From an uncultured Eubacteriales bacterium (lineage in GTDB: Bacteria; Bacillota; Clostridia; Christensenellales; Aristaeellaceae), in assembly GCA_902798105.1 (NCBI GenBank), contig CADBVG010000026.1, positions 1 through 35,106 of the forward strand: a stretch of DNA of 35,106 nt, in the 5' to 3' direction. The notes under the pieces were generated by a model. That model searched no databases. It was given only the letters and a program-made list of their open reading frames with translations, and was not told the origin of the DNA. Shown here in pieces: positions 16,590-24,888 of the stretch. Each line of letters opens with the position of its first letter. The stretch's first letter is position 1. The position numbers and the translations under genes were made by a program.

Positions 16590-16874
16590 TTACTTCCGCT
16601 TCAGCCCTACGATGGAGGCCGCGATCCAACCGGTGTGGATCTTGCCTTTTTTCTTGAACTTGATCTGTATCCAGTTGCGGTCTGTGCCTACGTCGTAAAC
16701 CGGGGTGCCCACGGTGTCCACCAGAGTGCCGTTCTTCAGCGAGGCGATGATCGCGCCGTTGCCGGGTGCGTTGCGGATGGCGGCGTTGTCCGCGGTGCCG
16801 GTGTTGACGGTCGCGGTGCGCCCACCGGTAACCTGCTCCAGTTCGTCCATGCTCAGTTCCATAAATTCTGCCAT
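16590..16874 (-). CDS. SH3-domain peptide with a double-glycine (bacteriocin-type) leader
   Basis: A 94-aa protein. The first 18 residues, MAEFMELSMDELEQVTGG, match the leader consensus of class II bacteriocins and ComC-like peptides (ELS.DEL..V.GG), which PCAT-type ABC transporters cleave after GG. The rest (about 25-90) is an SH3_3-like domain: AAIRNAPGNGAIIASLKNGT, VDTVGTPVYDV, NWIQIKFKKKGKIHTGWIAASIV. AAGGAG upstream sets the start. There is no Sec signal. It stands alone; no transporter, immunity or modification gene is beside it. The predicted mature product is a secreted, basic SH3 domain of about 76 aa. It could be a wall-binding factor, a signal or a bacteriocin-like product. The leader is plainly visible; export is inferred. 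Confidence 0.8.
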   Translation of the reverse strand: MAEFMELSMDELEQVTGGRTATVNTGTADNAAIRNAPGNGAIIASLKNGTLVDTVGTPVYDVGTDRNWIQIKFKKKGKIHTGWIAASIVGLKRK

Positions 16875-17024
16875 GATGATCTCTCCTTTGGGACTTGGTT
16901 CGTTGTGATGCTTTTTCGGTGTAGCGGCGGTTTGTCGTCGCTGTGTCTTGGGCGGGTTGCCCTTTCGATGGCATTATCTTACCATGCTGCCCGTCACAGA
17001 AGCGTCACACGGCGCGTATAAACA

Positions 17025-17110
17025 AATCGTAGGGGCGGCGATGCGCCGCCCGCCCGGTTAGCATTGTGATTGCCTTCCGGGTCGGGCGTCGCGTCGGCGC
17101 CCCTACGATT
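17025..17110. repeat. REP-like palindromic repeat downstream of tkt
   Basis: Imperfect palindrome of 86 bp with 13-bp ends 17025-17037/17098-17110 (AATCGTAGGGGCG and its complement) and inner GGCGGCG/CGCCGCC pairing. It resembles 8885-8909 and 27387-27466 in size or core. It lies 13 bp past the transketolase stop and may serve as its terminator. Confidence 0.65.
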
Positions 17111-17123
17111 GATGTTATGCCTA

Positions 17124-19166
17124 TTACTTGCCGATAACCTTCTTGGCGGTCGCGGCCACGTTCTCAGCGGTGAAGCCGTACTCCTTGAACAGGATCTTAT
17201 ACGGGGCGGAGGCACCAAAGTGATCCAGGCCGATCACCGCGCCGTCCAGGCCTACGTACTTGTGCCAGCCGAAGGTTGCGGCGGCTTCAACGGCCACGCG
17301 GGCGCGCACAGCCTTGGGCATGACGGATTCCTTGTATTCGTCAGACTGCTGATCAAACAGCTCGAAGGAAGGCATGGAGATGACGCGGGCGTCGATGCCC
17401 TCCGCCTTCAGCAGGGCCTGGGCAGCCACGCACTGCTCCACCTCGGAGCCGCTGGCCATCAGCAGCACGTCGGGGGTCGCCTTCTCGCTGTCGGACAGGA
17501 TGTAGCCGCCCTTCAGTGCGTCCAGGCCGCTCTTCTCGTAGAGGGGCAGGTCCTGGCGGGTCAGCACCAGCGCCACGGGATGCTTTTCGGTCATGGCGGC
17601 GATCCAGCCGGCGGCGACCTCCTTGCTGTCCGCGGGGCGATACACGATCAGGCCGGGCACGGCGCGCAGGCCGGCCAGCTGCTCGATGGGCTGATGGGTG
17701 GGGCCGTCCTCGCCCACGCCGATGGAGTCGTGGGTCAGGATGTAGGGGATACCCAGGTTCATGATGCTGCTCATGCGCATGGCGTTCTTCATGTAATCGC
17801 TGAACACGAAGAAGGTGGCGCAGTAGGGGCGCAGGCCGCCGTGCAGCTTGATGCCGTTGCAGATGGCCGCCATGGCGTGTTCGCGCACGCCGAAGTGGAT
17901 GTTCTGGCCGTCCGGCGTCTCGGCGGAGAAATCGCCCTTGCCCTTCATGTTGCTCTTGTTGGAGGGCGCCAGGTCGGCGGAGCCGCCGAACAGGTTGGGG
18001 ATGCGCTCGGCCAGGCGGTTCAGGGTCACGCCGCTGGAATTGCGGGTGGCGGACTTGCCTTCGAAGGCGAACAGCTCGGGGTCCTTGGTCAGGTCGATGG
18101 GCAGGTCTTCGGAGAACCACTGGTCCCACTCGGCCTTCAGCTCAGGATACTGCTTGGCGTACTCGGCGAACAGGGCCTCCCACTCGGCCTGGGCCTTCTT
18201 GCCCTTTACGATGGTCTCACCGGTGCAGTCATAGACCTCCTGGGGCACGGCGAAGGGCTCCTCGCAGGGCCAGCCCAGGGCCTTCTTGGTCAGGGCGATG
18301 TTCTCCTCGCCGAGGGGTTCGCCATGGGCGGAGGAGGTGTTCGCCTTGGGAGAGCCGTAGCCGATGCTGGTATGGGTGACCACCAGGGTGGGCTTGTCGG
18401 AGCACTTTGCGATCTTCAGCGCGGCGTTCACCTGCTTCCAGCAGTTGCCCTCCTTCACGTCGATCACGTTCCAGCCGTAGGCGCGGAAGCGGGCGGGTAC
18501 GTCCTCGCGGAAGGCGATGTCGGTGTTGCCCTCGATGGAGATCTCGTTGTCGTCGTAGACGGCGATCAGCTTGTTCAGGCCCAGCGTGCCGGCCAGGGAG
18601 CAGGCCTCGTGGCTGATGCCTTCCATCATGCAGCCGTCGCCCAGTATGCAATAGGTGTAGTGGTCGACCACGTTGAAGCCTTCTCGGTTGAACTTGGCCG
18701 CCAGGTGCTTCTCAGCCATGGCCATGCCCACCGCGTTGGCGATGCCCTGGCCCAGGGGGCCGGTGGTGGTCTCAACGCCGCGGGTGTGGCCGTATTCGGG
18801 ATGGCCGGGAGTCTTGGAGCCGAACTGGCGGAACTGCTTCAGGTCCTCGATGGTCAGGCCGTAGCCGAACAGGTGCAGCAGGGAATAGATCAGCATCGAG
18901 CCATGGCCGGAGGACAGCACAAAGCGGTCGCGGTTGGGCCACTTGGGATCGTCGGGGTTGTGCTTCATCTGCTTGCCCCAAATGGCATACGCGGCGGGCG
19001 CGGAGCCCATGGGCATGCCGGGATGGCCGGACTTGGCTTTCTGGACGCCCTCGGCGGCCAGTATGCGGATGGCGTTCACAACCAGGTCGGAACGCTCGTT
19101 CCTGACCTTTTCGATGTCGTCGACGGCCAGCGTGCGAAGGGTGCTGACGATGTTTTCGTTGCTCAT
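17124..19166 (-). CDS. tkt: Transketolase
   Basis: A 680-aa thiamine-diphosphate enzyme of the pentose phosphate pathway that moves two-carbon units between sugar phosphates in the cytosol. N-terminal motifs: [42 protein letters not shown]. The ThDP/Mg motif is [13 protein letters not shown]. The pyrimidine domain has [14 protein letters not shown] and [19 protein letters not shown]. The C-terminal domain is complete. Length is normal for full-size bacterial transketolase. AGGAG nine bases before the ATG supports the start. Monocistronic, with a promoter about 75 bp upstream. Confidence 0.96.
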   Translation of the reverse strand: MSNENIVSTLRTLAVDDIEKVRNERSDLVVNAIRILAAEGVQKAKSGHPGMPMGSAPAAYAIWGKQMKHNPDDPKWPNRDRFVLSSGHGSMLIYSLLHLFGYGLTIEDLKQFRQFGSKTPGHPEYGHTRGVETTTGPLGQGIANAVGMAMAEKHLAAKFNREGFNVVDHYTYCILGDGCMMEGISHEACSLAGTLGLNKLIAVYDDNEISIEGNTDIAFREDVPARFRAYGWNVIDVKEGNCWKQVNAALKIAKCSDKPTLVVTHTSIGYGSPKANTSSAHGEPLGEENIALTKKALGWPCEEPFAVPQEVYDCTGETIVKGKKAQAEWEALFAEYAKQYPELKAEWDQWFSEDLPIDLTKDPELFAFEGKSATRNSSGVTLNRLAERIPNLFGGSADLAPSNKSNMKGKGDFSAETPDGQNIHFGVREHAMAAICNGIKLHGGLRPYCATFFVFSDYMKNAMRMSSIMNLGIPYILTHDSIGVGEDGPTHQPIEQLAGLRAVPGLIVYRPADSKEVAAGWIAAMTEKHPVALVLTRQDLPLYEKSGLDALKGGYILSDSEKATPDVLLMASGSEVEQCVAAQALLKAEGIDARVISMPSFELFDQQSDEYKESVMPKAVRARVAVEAAATFGWHKYVGLDGAVIGLDHFGASAPYKILFKEYGFTAENVAATAKKVIGK

Positions 19167-19239
19167 GGGAATGCACTCCTATCTGAATATATAATTGGGA
19201 ACTTCTTGAACGGGGACGGTATACACAGTCACCCATACC

Positions 19240-19269
19240 ATTATAACATATAAACCCCTTCGCGGACAA
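19240..19269 (-). promoter_or_regulatory. Probable tkt promoter
   Basis: On the minus strand a perfect TATAAT (19245-19240) with TTGTCC (19269-19264) 18 bp upstream; the -35 box is weak. Confidence 0.5.
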
Positions 19270-19454
19270 CCCCACGGAGGGAAAATTATGATCTGGCCCT
19301 GTGTTGGAGAGCTCCCTAAGCCACGCGTGCTTTTGACCGCGGAGAACGAAGGAAGGGAAAGATGCCGATGAGAACGTTATTCTCAGTCTAAACGTAGAAG
19401 ATCCTTCGCTTTTTTAGATAAGTATGAGTATATATTATCTCGACGGAAAAGAGA
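19270..19454. other. Gene-free stretch between tkt promoter and flavoprotein terminator
   Basis: No gene seen. It holds a small hairpin GAGAA/TTCTC (about 19370-19384) and one intergenic copy of ACCGCGGA (19336-19343). Confidence 0.4.
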
Positions 19455-19498
19455 GGGGCTGTCCCCCAATGACGCTTCAAAGCATCTGGGACAGCCCC
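19455..19498 (-). terminator. Original terminator of the flavoprotein gene
   Basis: Perfect 11-bp arms 19455-19465/19488-19498 (GGGGCTGTCCC and its complement). Read on the minus strand, a T-rich tail (TCTCTTTTCC) follows. It lies just beyond the inserted repeat 19508-19671, which suggests the repeat landed between the gene end and its terminator. Confidence 0.65.
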
Positions 19499-19507
19499 AT
19501 GCATTGC

Positions 19508-19671
19508 TTAAGGAAATACCGCGCAATTAAGGTGGTCAGCTGGCGAGTGATTTTTTCGTCAGGCGCTCTTGGAGATTTTGAAGGTTTACTGGCGGTAAAT
19601 CAAAAAATCTGCAAGAGATGACTGGCGGAAAAGGCACCGCCAGATGTGCCGCCGTATTGTGCGGTAGTTCC
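19508..19671. mobile_element. MITE-like element, copy A (overlaps the flavoprotein 3' end)
   Basis: About 164 bp, non-autonomous. Left end TTAAGGAAATACCGCGCAAT; right end TATTGTGCGGTAGTTCC, its imperfect inverted repeat. Inside are further TGGCGG/CCGCCA pairings. The left ~100 bp match 28033-28133 almost base for base; the rest matches 34981-35106 in the opposite orientation. The 5' part (minus-strand view) is read as the last 43 codons of the flavoprotein gene. Confidence 0.8.
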
Positions 19672-22166
19672 GCGGTGCGGCCGGAGACGAAGATTTCGAC
19701 GATGGCGTTGCCACCCAGGCGGTTGCCGCCGTGGATGCCGCCGGTCACCTCGCCAGCCGCGTACAGGCCGGGGATGATGTCGCCGCTCTCGGTCAGCACG
19801 TGGCGATCGGTATCGACCACGATACCGCCCATGGTGTGGTGGGTGGAGGGCGCCATCAGGCGGACGGTCAACAGCGTGTTCTCCAGGTTGTAGGTTTCCA
19901 CGTTGTAGCTGCCGTCGTCGTTCTTCTCCACATCGCCCACGGTGCGGGAGGCAATGCCCTTGCCCACATCCGGGAAATCGCCCTGGCCCATCACGGCCAT
20001 GTCATAGGCCTTGATGGTCTCGAGCACGGTGGCCGGATCGGCGGTCACGCCTTCCAGCTTGGAGAACAGCTCGGTCAGCTCGTCAACGTTGCCGTGCACG
20101 TAGTAGTAGCGGCCCTCATAATCGTTCTCACCCAGCTGCGCAATGGGCGGGCCGGGGATGGGCTCGGTCTTGTTGTAGAACTCGAGGAACACGCCGGGTG
20201 TGCCGTTGACCACGATGCCGTTCTTGAACTCGGCCAGGGACAGCACGTCGCGCTCGGAGCCCTCGTCCACGAAGCGGTGGCCGGTGGTGGGGTTGATCCA
20301 GCAGGCGTAGTTGCCGCCGCCGAAGGCCAGGTTGCCGTTGTCCACCCAGGAGATGGGCATCAGCTGGGTGAAGCCCAGGCCGGTGGTCGCGGCGCCGACC
20401 GCCTCGGCCATCACGATGCCGTCGCCGACCTGGCTGGAACGGTTGGTGGTCTTGGTGGTCTTGGTCAGGTACTCAGTGGACCAGTACACGTTGTTCTCCA
20501 GCACCATGTCGATGTTGGCCGCATAGCCGCCGGTGGCCAGGATGACGCCCTTGGCGGCGTTCACGGTGATCTCGGTGCCGTCGAAATGGGTGGCCTTCAC
20601 GCCGGTCACGCGGCCGTCGGTCACGACCAGGTCGGTGACGGTGGTGCGCACCATGATCTCATTCTTCGGGTTGGCGTTGTAGATGGTGTTCATCGGCGCG
20701 GCGAAGTAGCTGCCCCAACGGCCCATCTCGGGTTCGCCGTTGCCGTCCAGGTCGATGGTGGAGCCGACAAACTCATTCTCGCGATACCACAGCGCGCCGA
20801 TCAGGGTGGGCTGGGTGTCCTCGACGAAGGTCGCGCCCTGGTCCTCCAGCCACTCCTTCAGGCCCTGGCCGTCCTGGATGAACTGGCTGACCAGGTCCAC
20901 GTCGCCATAGATCCACTGGGTCTTGTCCGCGCTCTGGCGCAGGCCGCCGTAGTAGGTCTGGAAGATGTGCAGGTTCACGGTGGAGAACAGGGTCAGCTGG
21001 TTCTCAGGGGTACCGGCGTCCAGCTGGGGCTGCGCCCAATCCAGATAGGCCTGGATTTCCTTCTTCAGGTCCTGAAGCACGGGCAGGTACTCGGCGTGCA
21101 CGCCGTGCTTGGACAGCTCGGCGGCGTCGCCGGCCACGAACTCATGATCCTTGTAGTAGTCCTCGTCAAAGGGCTCCTCGGACCAGTTCAGGATCATCTT
21201 CAGCTCGTTGATGCAGCCCTGCACGCTCTTGACCTTGTCGTAGGTCTGGCCGTCATGGGCATACACGCCGGTGGTGGCGTCGGGATCGGCGGGATCCCAC
21301 ACCAGGTAGGGCATCACGGACTGGTACTGGCCGCCGGACACCAGGGTGTTGCCGCCGACCTCGGCGTTCTTCTCGATCACCAGAACGGTGCTGCCGTCCT
21401 GGGCGGCCTGGGCCGCGGCAGCCATGCCGGCGCCGCCTGCGCCAACCACGACCACGTCGTAGTCCAGGGTCAGGGGTTCGCCCGCGGTGTGCTCGATCTT
21501 GGCGGCCTTGAAGGCGTCCAGGTTCGTGCAGGCGGCCTGCTCGGCGGTGTCGTTGACCGCGTTGCGCAGGGCGCGGGTGGTGAAGGTGGCGCCGGAGACG
21601 CCGTCCACGCCGGAGCCGTTGGCTTCGATCATCTCGGGGATCATGATGTCATAGGCCAGGGTGCCCACGTGCTCGGTCTCCACGGAGGAGGTGACCTCGA
21701 TCTTCTCGATCTTGTCCGCGCCGTAGGTGACGGAAACGGTCACGGGACCGTTGTAACCGTCGCTGGTGGCCTCGTAGGTGCCGGCGGTGAAGGCAAGGTC
21801 GGCGTCGCTGGCGGCAGTCGCCTCGCCGCGGGCCGCGGCCAGGGCCTGGTTCACGGCGGCGACGACGCCGTCATGGCTCATGGTGGCGCCGGCCACCGCG
21901 TCGATTTCGGCATCGCTGCGGCCGATCAGGGCTTCCGCGTAGGTGGGGAAGGCCTCGACGCCAAAGGGCACCTCGCCCTCGCCCTCGATGACGACATCGG
22001 TGATGGCGTTCTCATCCACGGTCACCTTGACCTGGACGGAACCGGGGCCCGCAAAGCCTTCGCCGGAGCCCTCGTAGGTGCCGGGGGTGAAGCTGGCGCC
22101 TTCCGCGAAGGCGACGCAGCCCAGCAGCATGCAGAAGCTGAGCAGCAGTGCAACAATTCTCTTCAT
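19536..22166 (-). CDS. Secreted flavoprotein: two FMN-binding domains plus fumarate-reductase-like FAD domain
   Basis: An 876-aa extracytoplasmic reductase. ATG 22166 is chosen for AAGGAGGG and the signal peptide (ending CVAFA; LLGC could be a lipobox). Two FMN_bind domains (about 24-93 and 105-185) carry AGATMSHDG and SGATFTTRA, where Thr would receive FMN from ApbE. The FAD_binding_2 domain (about 210-832) has VVVVGAGGAGMAAAAQAAQ, GGNTLVSGGQ and, near the end, STHHTMGGI and GEVTGGIHGGNRLGGNAI, as in fumarate/urocanate-type reductases. It probably passes electrons from membrane carriers to an external acceptor; the acceptor is unknown. The last 43 residues, after Glu833, come from repeat copy A and replace the usual short end, so activity may be normal or slightly altered. 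The genes for ApbE and NusG-II proteins are divergent neighbours. Confidence 0.87.
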   Translation of the reverse strand: MKRIVALLLSFCMLLGCVAFAEGASFTPGTYEGSGEGFAGPGSVQVKVTVDENAITDVVIEGEGEVPFGVEAFPTYAEALIGRSDAEIDAVAGATMSHDGVVAAVNQALAAARGEATAASDADLAFTAGTYEATSDGYNGPVTVSVTYGADKIEKIEVTSSVETEHVGTLAYDIMIPEMIEANGSGVDGVSGATFTTRALRNAVNDTAEQAACTNLDAFKAAKIEHTAGEPLTLDYDVVVVGAGGAGMAAAAQAAQDGSTVLVIEKNAEVGGNTLVSGGQYQSVMPYLVWDPADPDATTGVYAHDGQTYDKVKSVQGCINELKMILNWSEEPFDEDYYKDHEFVAGDAAELSKHGVHAEYLPVLQDLKKEIQAYLDWAQPQLDAGTPENQLTLFSTVNLHIFQTYYGGLRQSADKTQWIYGDVDLVSQFIQDGQGLKEWLEDQGATFVEDTQPTLIGALWYRENEFVGSTIDLDGNGEPEMGRWGSYFAAPMNTIYNANPKNEIMVRTTVTDLVVTDGRVTGVKATHFDGTEITVNAAKGVILATGGYAANIDMVLENNVYWSTEYLTKTTKTTNRSSQVGDGIVMAEAVGAATTGLGFTQLMPISWVDNGNLAFGGGNYACWINPTTGHRFVDEGSERDVLSLAEFKNGIVVNGTPGVFLEFYNKTEPIPGPPIAQLGENDYEGRYYYVHGNVDELTELFSKLEGVTADPATVLETIKAYDMAVMGQGDFPDVGKGIASRTVGDVEKNDDGSYNVETYNLENTLLTVRLMAPSTHHTMGGIVVDTDRHVLTESGDIIPGLYAAGEVTGGIHGGNRLGGNAIVEIFVSGRTAELPHNTAAHLAVPFPPVISCRFFDLPPVNLQNLQERLTKKSLAS

Positions 22167-22223
22167 GGTATCCCTCCTTGAATATTTGTCCATGTGGGCG
22201 GAGAACCCAACATTTACACCATA

Positions 22224-22253
22224 ATTTTATCATATTATACGCCGTTGTGTCAA
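22224..22253 (-). promoter_or_regulatory. Promoter of the flavoprotein gene
   Basis: On the minus strand TTGACA (22253-22248) and TAAAAT (22229-22224), 18-bp spacer. Back to back with the promoter at 22315-22343. Confidence 0.6.
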
Positions 22254-22314
22254 TGCATTTCGCGGCGTTTGGGAATCTGTGAGAAGCTGCCGGCACCGTT
22301 TGCGCATTTTGTGG

Positions 22315-22343
22315 TTGATTAATCGGTGAAAAGAGTATATAAT
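22315..22343 (+). promoter_or_regulatory. Promoter of the NusG-II/ApbE operon
   Basis: TTGATT at 22315-22320 and TATAAT at 22338-22343, 17-bp spacer. Predicted transcription starts at about 22349-22351, i.e. at the ATG 22350, which would make the first mRNA leaderless. Confidence 0.7.
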
Positions 22344-22349
22344 GAGGCC

Positions 22350-22808
22350 ATGTTCAAACTGGAAAACTGTGCGTTGCCGCGGCTGTTGGGCGGGCGCGGC
22401 CTTCGCTTCGCGGCGCTGCTGACGGCCCTTGGACTGGTGCTGTCGGGCTGCGCGCCTGCGACCGAAGCGGGCGGGGCGCGCGTGCTGGTGGACGGCGCGG
22501 CATGGGAGGGGCCCGCCGTATCCCCGGAGGCGGGGGAGGGCCTGCGGGTGTACATCACCTGCGACGGGAAGCCGCTGCTGGACCTGCCCTTCTCAGAGCC
22601 CCACAGCGTGCAAATCCTGCAGGGCGACGGCGCGGAGAATACCGTCGCCATCACCGGGGACGCGGTGTACATGGATCACGCCGATTGCGAGAACCAGGAC
22701 TGCGTGCAGATGGGCGAGGTCACCCGGGACAACCTGGAGCTGCGGGTGATGGGCGGCTTCATCATATGCCTGCCCCACAAGATATCGGTTGAGGTCCGAG
22801 ACGGTTGA
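22350..22808 (+). CDS. NusG domain II lipoprotein (flavin/electron-transfer locus)
   Basis: A 152-aa predicted lipoprotein: hydrophobic leader and lipobox LSGC (about 29-32). The mature part is a NusG-II-like domain with the typical ending CENQDCVQMGEVT...GGFIICLPHKISVEV; the three Cys could bind a cofactor or metal. Such domains occur beside ApbE, FMN_bind and Gx-transporter genes in extracellular electron-transfer loci. An upstream GTG at 22326 is possible but overlaps the -10 box, so ATG 22350 is preferred. First gene of a plus-strand operon. The biochemical role of these proteins is not established. Confidence 0.75.
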   Translation: MFKLENCALPRLLGGRGLRFAALLTALGLVLSGCAPATEAGGARVLVDGAAWEGPAVSPEAGEGLRVYITCDGKPLLDLPFSEPHSVQILQGDGAENTVAITGDAVYMDHADCENQDCVQMGEVTRDNLELRVMGGFIICLPHKISVEVRDG

Positions 22809-22821
22809 TGGAGGCTTTTCA

Positions 22822-23499
22822 TTGAATTCGAATGCGGGGAAGGTCGCGCGGTTCGGCATGCTGACGGCGCTGGCGCTGGTGTTGGGCTGGCTGGACCGGG
22901 CGATACCGGTCACCTGGTTTTTAAGCGGCGCGGTGCCGGGCATCAAGCTGGGCCTGGCCAACACGGTGCTGCTCTACGCGGTGTACCTGATGGACTGGAA
23001 GGGCTGCGTGCTGCTGATGCTGGCAAAGGTCTTCCTGTCGGGCTTCATGTTCGGCTCGATGAGCGCCATACTCTACAGCCTCTGCGGCGGCGCGCTGAGC
23101 CTGGCGGTGATGCTGCTGGTGCGGCGCGGGCCGCGCGTTGGGGCGCTGGTGATCGCGCTGCTGGCCGCGGCCAGCGACGCCATGCTGCTCATGCGCAATC
23201 CCCATCCCCGGGGCCAGATGCTGTGGTGCGTGATACTGATCGCGTTGGCCTGCCTGGCTGCGCTCGCCGCCTTTTTCATCATCGGCAGGCGACCGGATTT
23301 CGCCGTGCTGGGCACCTCCCTGGCCGGGGCAGTGGCCCACAACATCGGCCAGATCCTCGCGGCCAGCGCCATGCTGCGCACGCCCCAGCTGCTGTACACC
23401 TACCTGCCGGTGCTGGTGGGCATCGGCGCGGTGGTGGGGTGCCTGACCGGCATCGTGGCCCAGCGGGTGTTCAAGGCGCTCAGGGTGCCGATCAAATAA
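22822..23499 (+). CDS. Gx transporter family membrane protein (heptaprenyl diphosphate synthase component I-like)
   Basis: A 225-aa integral membrane protein with about six helices. GGAGG at 22810-22814 points to TTG 22822 as the start. The motif AIPVTWFLSGAVPGIKLGLANTVLLYAVYLM is typical of the family annotated as Gx transporter or heptaprenyl diphosphate synthase component I. In flavinylation loci such a protein is thought to serve the flavin or quinone side of the electron-transfer chain; here that is inference from context. It lies 13 bp after the NusG-II gene and 25 bp before apbE. Confidence 0.77.
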   Translation: MNSNAGKVARFGMLTALALVLGWLDRAIPVTWFLSGAVPGIKLGLANTVLLYAVYLMDWKGCVLLMLAKVFLSGFMFGSMSAILYSLCGGALSLAVMLLVRRGPRVGALVIALLAAASDAMLLMRNPHPRGQMLWCVILIALACLAALAAFFIIGRRPDFAVLGTSLAGAVAHNIGQILAASAMLRTPQLLYTYLPVLVGIGAVVGCLTGIVAQRVFKALRVPIK

Positions 23500-23524
23500 T
23501 GAGAAACAGGATAGGGGTTATCCG

Positions 23525-24514
23525 ATGAAGTATGGACGGGCGCTTGCCCTGGTGCTGATATTGGCCTGCGCGTTGAACCTGGCCGGCTGCGCGGCGGCAC
23601 AGCCAAAGAAACAGACTGCCGTCGGCTTTTATCTGGACACGGTCATCACGCTGACCGCCTATGTGGACGACGCGACTGTGCTCGACGATGCGCTGGCGGA
23701 GTGCGGGCGCTACGAGCGACTGCTGTCCCGCACCGTGGAGGGCAGCGACGTGTGGCGCATCAACCACGCCGGCGGCCAGCCGGTGGAAGTCTCTGATGAA
23801 ACGCTGGAGATACTGGATGTGGCCCGGCAGGTCAGCGAGCGCTCCGGCGGCATGTTCGACGTGACCATCGCGCCGGTTTCCACGATGTGGGATTTCACCT
23901 CGGGGGCGGCGGTGGTGCCGGACGCCGACGCCATCACAGAAGCGGCGTCCCTGGTCGATTACACAAAGATCAAAACCGACGAAGGTCTGGTTACATTGCC
24001 CGAGGGCATGATGATCGACCTGGGCGGCATCGCCAAGGGCTATATCGCCGACGCGGTGAAGGGTTACCTGGAGGGCCGGGGCGTGAAGAGCGCGGTGCTG
24101 TCCTTCGGCGGGAACATCGTCACCATCGGCCTGAAGCCGGACGGCAGCCCCTGGAAGGTGGGCATACAGGACATCGACAAGCCCACGGGCGAATATATGC
24201 TGGTGTCGCTGAACTATGGCGGCAGTACCGTCACCAGCGGCATCTACGAACGGGGCTTTGAGTCCGGCGGCGTGTACTACCACCACATACTGGACCCGAA
24301 TACCGGCTGGCCGGTGCAAAACGAGCTGGCGTCGGTGACGATCTTTTCCGACAGCTCCATGTGGGGCGACGCGCTGGCGACGGCGGCGTTTTCCCTGGGC
24401 ACCGAGGCGGGGACGCGGCTGATCGAGGGCATCGACGGCGTTGAGGCCGTCTTCATCGCCAGGGACCGGTCGGTCAGCGCCACCTCCGGCGCGGGAAAGT
24501 ACCTTGTACAATGA
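23525..24514 (+). CDS. apbE: FAD:protein FMN transferase ApbE (lipoprotein)
   Basis: A 329-aa enzyme that uses FAD to attach FMN covalently to Thr in the (S/A)GAT motif of FMN_bind domains outside the cytoplasm. Signal and lipobox LAGC (about 19-22) anchor it to the membrane. Family motifs: GFYLDTVITLTAY, SGGMFDVTIAPV, DLGGIAKGYIADAV, SFGGNIVTIG and HHILDPNTGWPV, with the Mg-binding late residues around DALATAAFSLG. Full length. The nearby secreted flavoprotein with two such motifs is its obvious substrate. Confidence 0.94.
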   Translation: MKYGRALALVLILACALNLAGCAAAQPKKQTAVGFYLDTVITLTAYVDDATVLDDALAECGRYERLLSRTVEGSDVWRINHAGGQPVEVSDETLEILDVARQVSERSGGMFDVTIAPVSTMWDFTSGAAVVPDADAITEAASLVDYTKIKTDEGLVTLPEGMMIDLGGIAKGYIADAVKGYLEGRGVKSAVLSFGGNIVTIGLKPDGSPWKVGIQDIDKPTGEYMLVSLNYGGSTVTSGIYERGFESGGVYYHHILDPNTGWPVQNELASVTIFSDSSMWGDALATAAFSLGTEAGTRLIEGIDGVEAVFIARDRSVSATSGAGKYLVQ

Positions 24515-24559
24515 CATATAACAGACCAAAGTCTCTTTTTTGAGAAGGGAGAAAAGCCC

Positions 24560-24874
24560 ATGCATCTGGCACTGAAGGATTATTTCCTGAATATCGTCAA
24601 CGACAGCATATTCGTGGTCGAAGCGGTGGGTGTGGTCATACTGCTGCTCTACACGCTCAGGGCACTCGTCGCCATATTCAAGAGCGTCCACACGTGTAAG
24701 CGCCTTTTGTCAGAGGGCATTACCACGGCGCTGAGTTTTTTGCTGGTCGGCGAAGTGCTGAAGACCATCATCGCGCCGGACTGGAAGGATATCGGCATGA
24801 CCTGCGTCATACTGCTGATGCGCGCGGCGGTGACGGTGCTGCTGCACTGGGAGCGCAAGCACGAGGAAGAATAG
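24560..24874 (+). CDS. DUF1622 family membrane protein
   Basis: A 104-aa protein with three hydrophobic segments (about 15-40, 57-72, 76-96). The sequence LLSEGITTALSFLLVGEVLKTIIAPDWKDIG...LHWE is typical of DUF1622. GAGAAGGGAG precedes the ATG. It lies inside the electron-transfer operon, 45 bp after apbE and 14 bp before the second NusG-II gene. Function unknown. Confidence 0.8.
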   Translation: MHLALKDYFLNIVNDSIFVVEAVGVVILLLYTLRALVAIFKSVHTCKRLLSEGITTALSFLLVGEVLKTIIAPDWKDIGMTCVILLMRAAVTVLLHWERKHEEE

Positions 24875-24888
24875 AGCGGGGATCACGG

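Noticed and set aside
17070-19253. A 727-codon frame antisense to tkt
   Set aside because: Mirror of the strongly biased tkt codons; no recognisable protein features.
19731-22181. An 816-codon frame antisense to the flavoprotein gene
   Set aside because: Same codon-mirror effect; Gly/Val/His-rich with no motifs.
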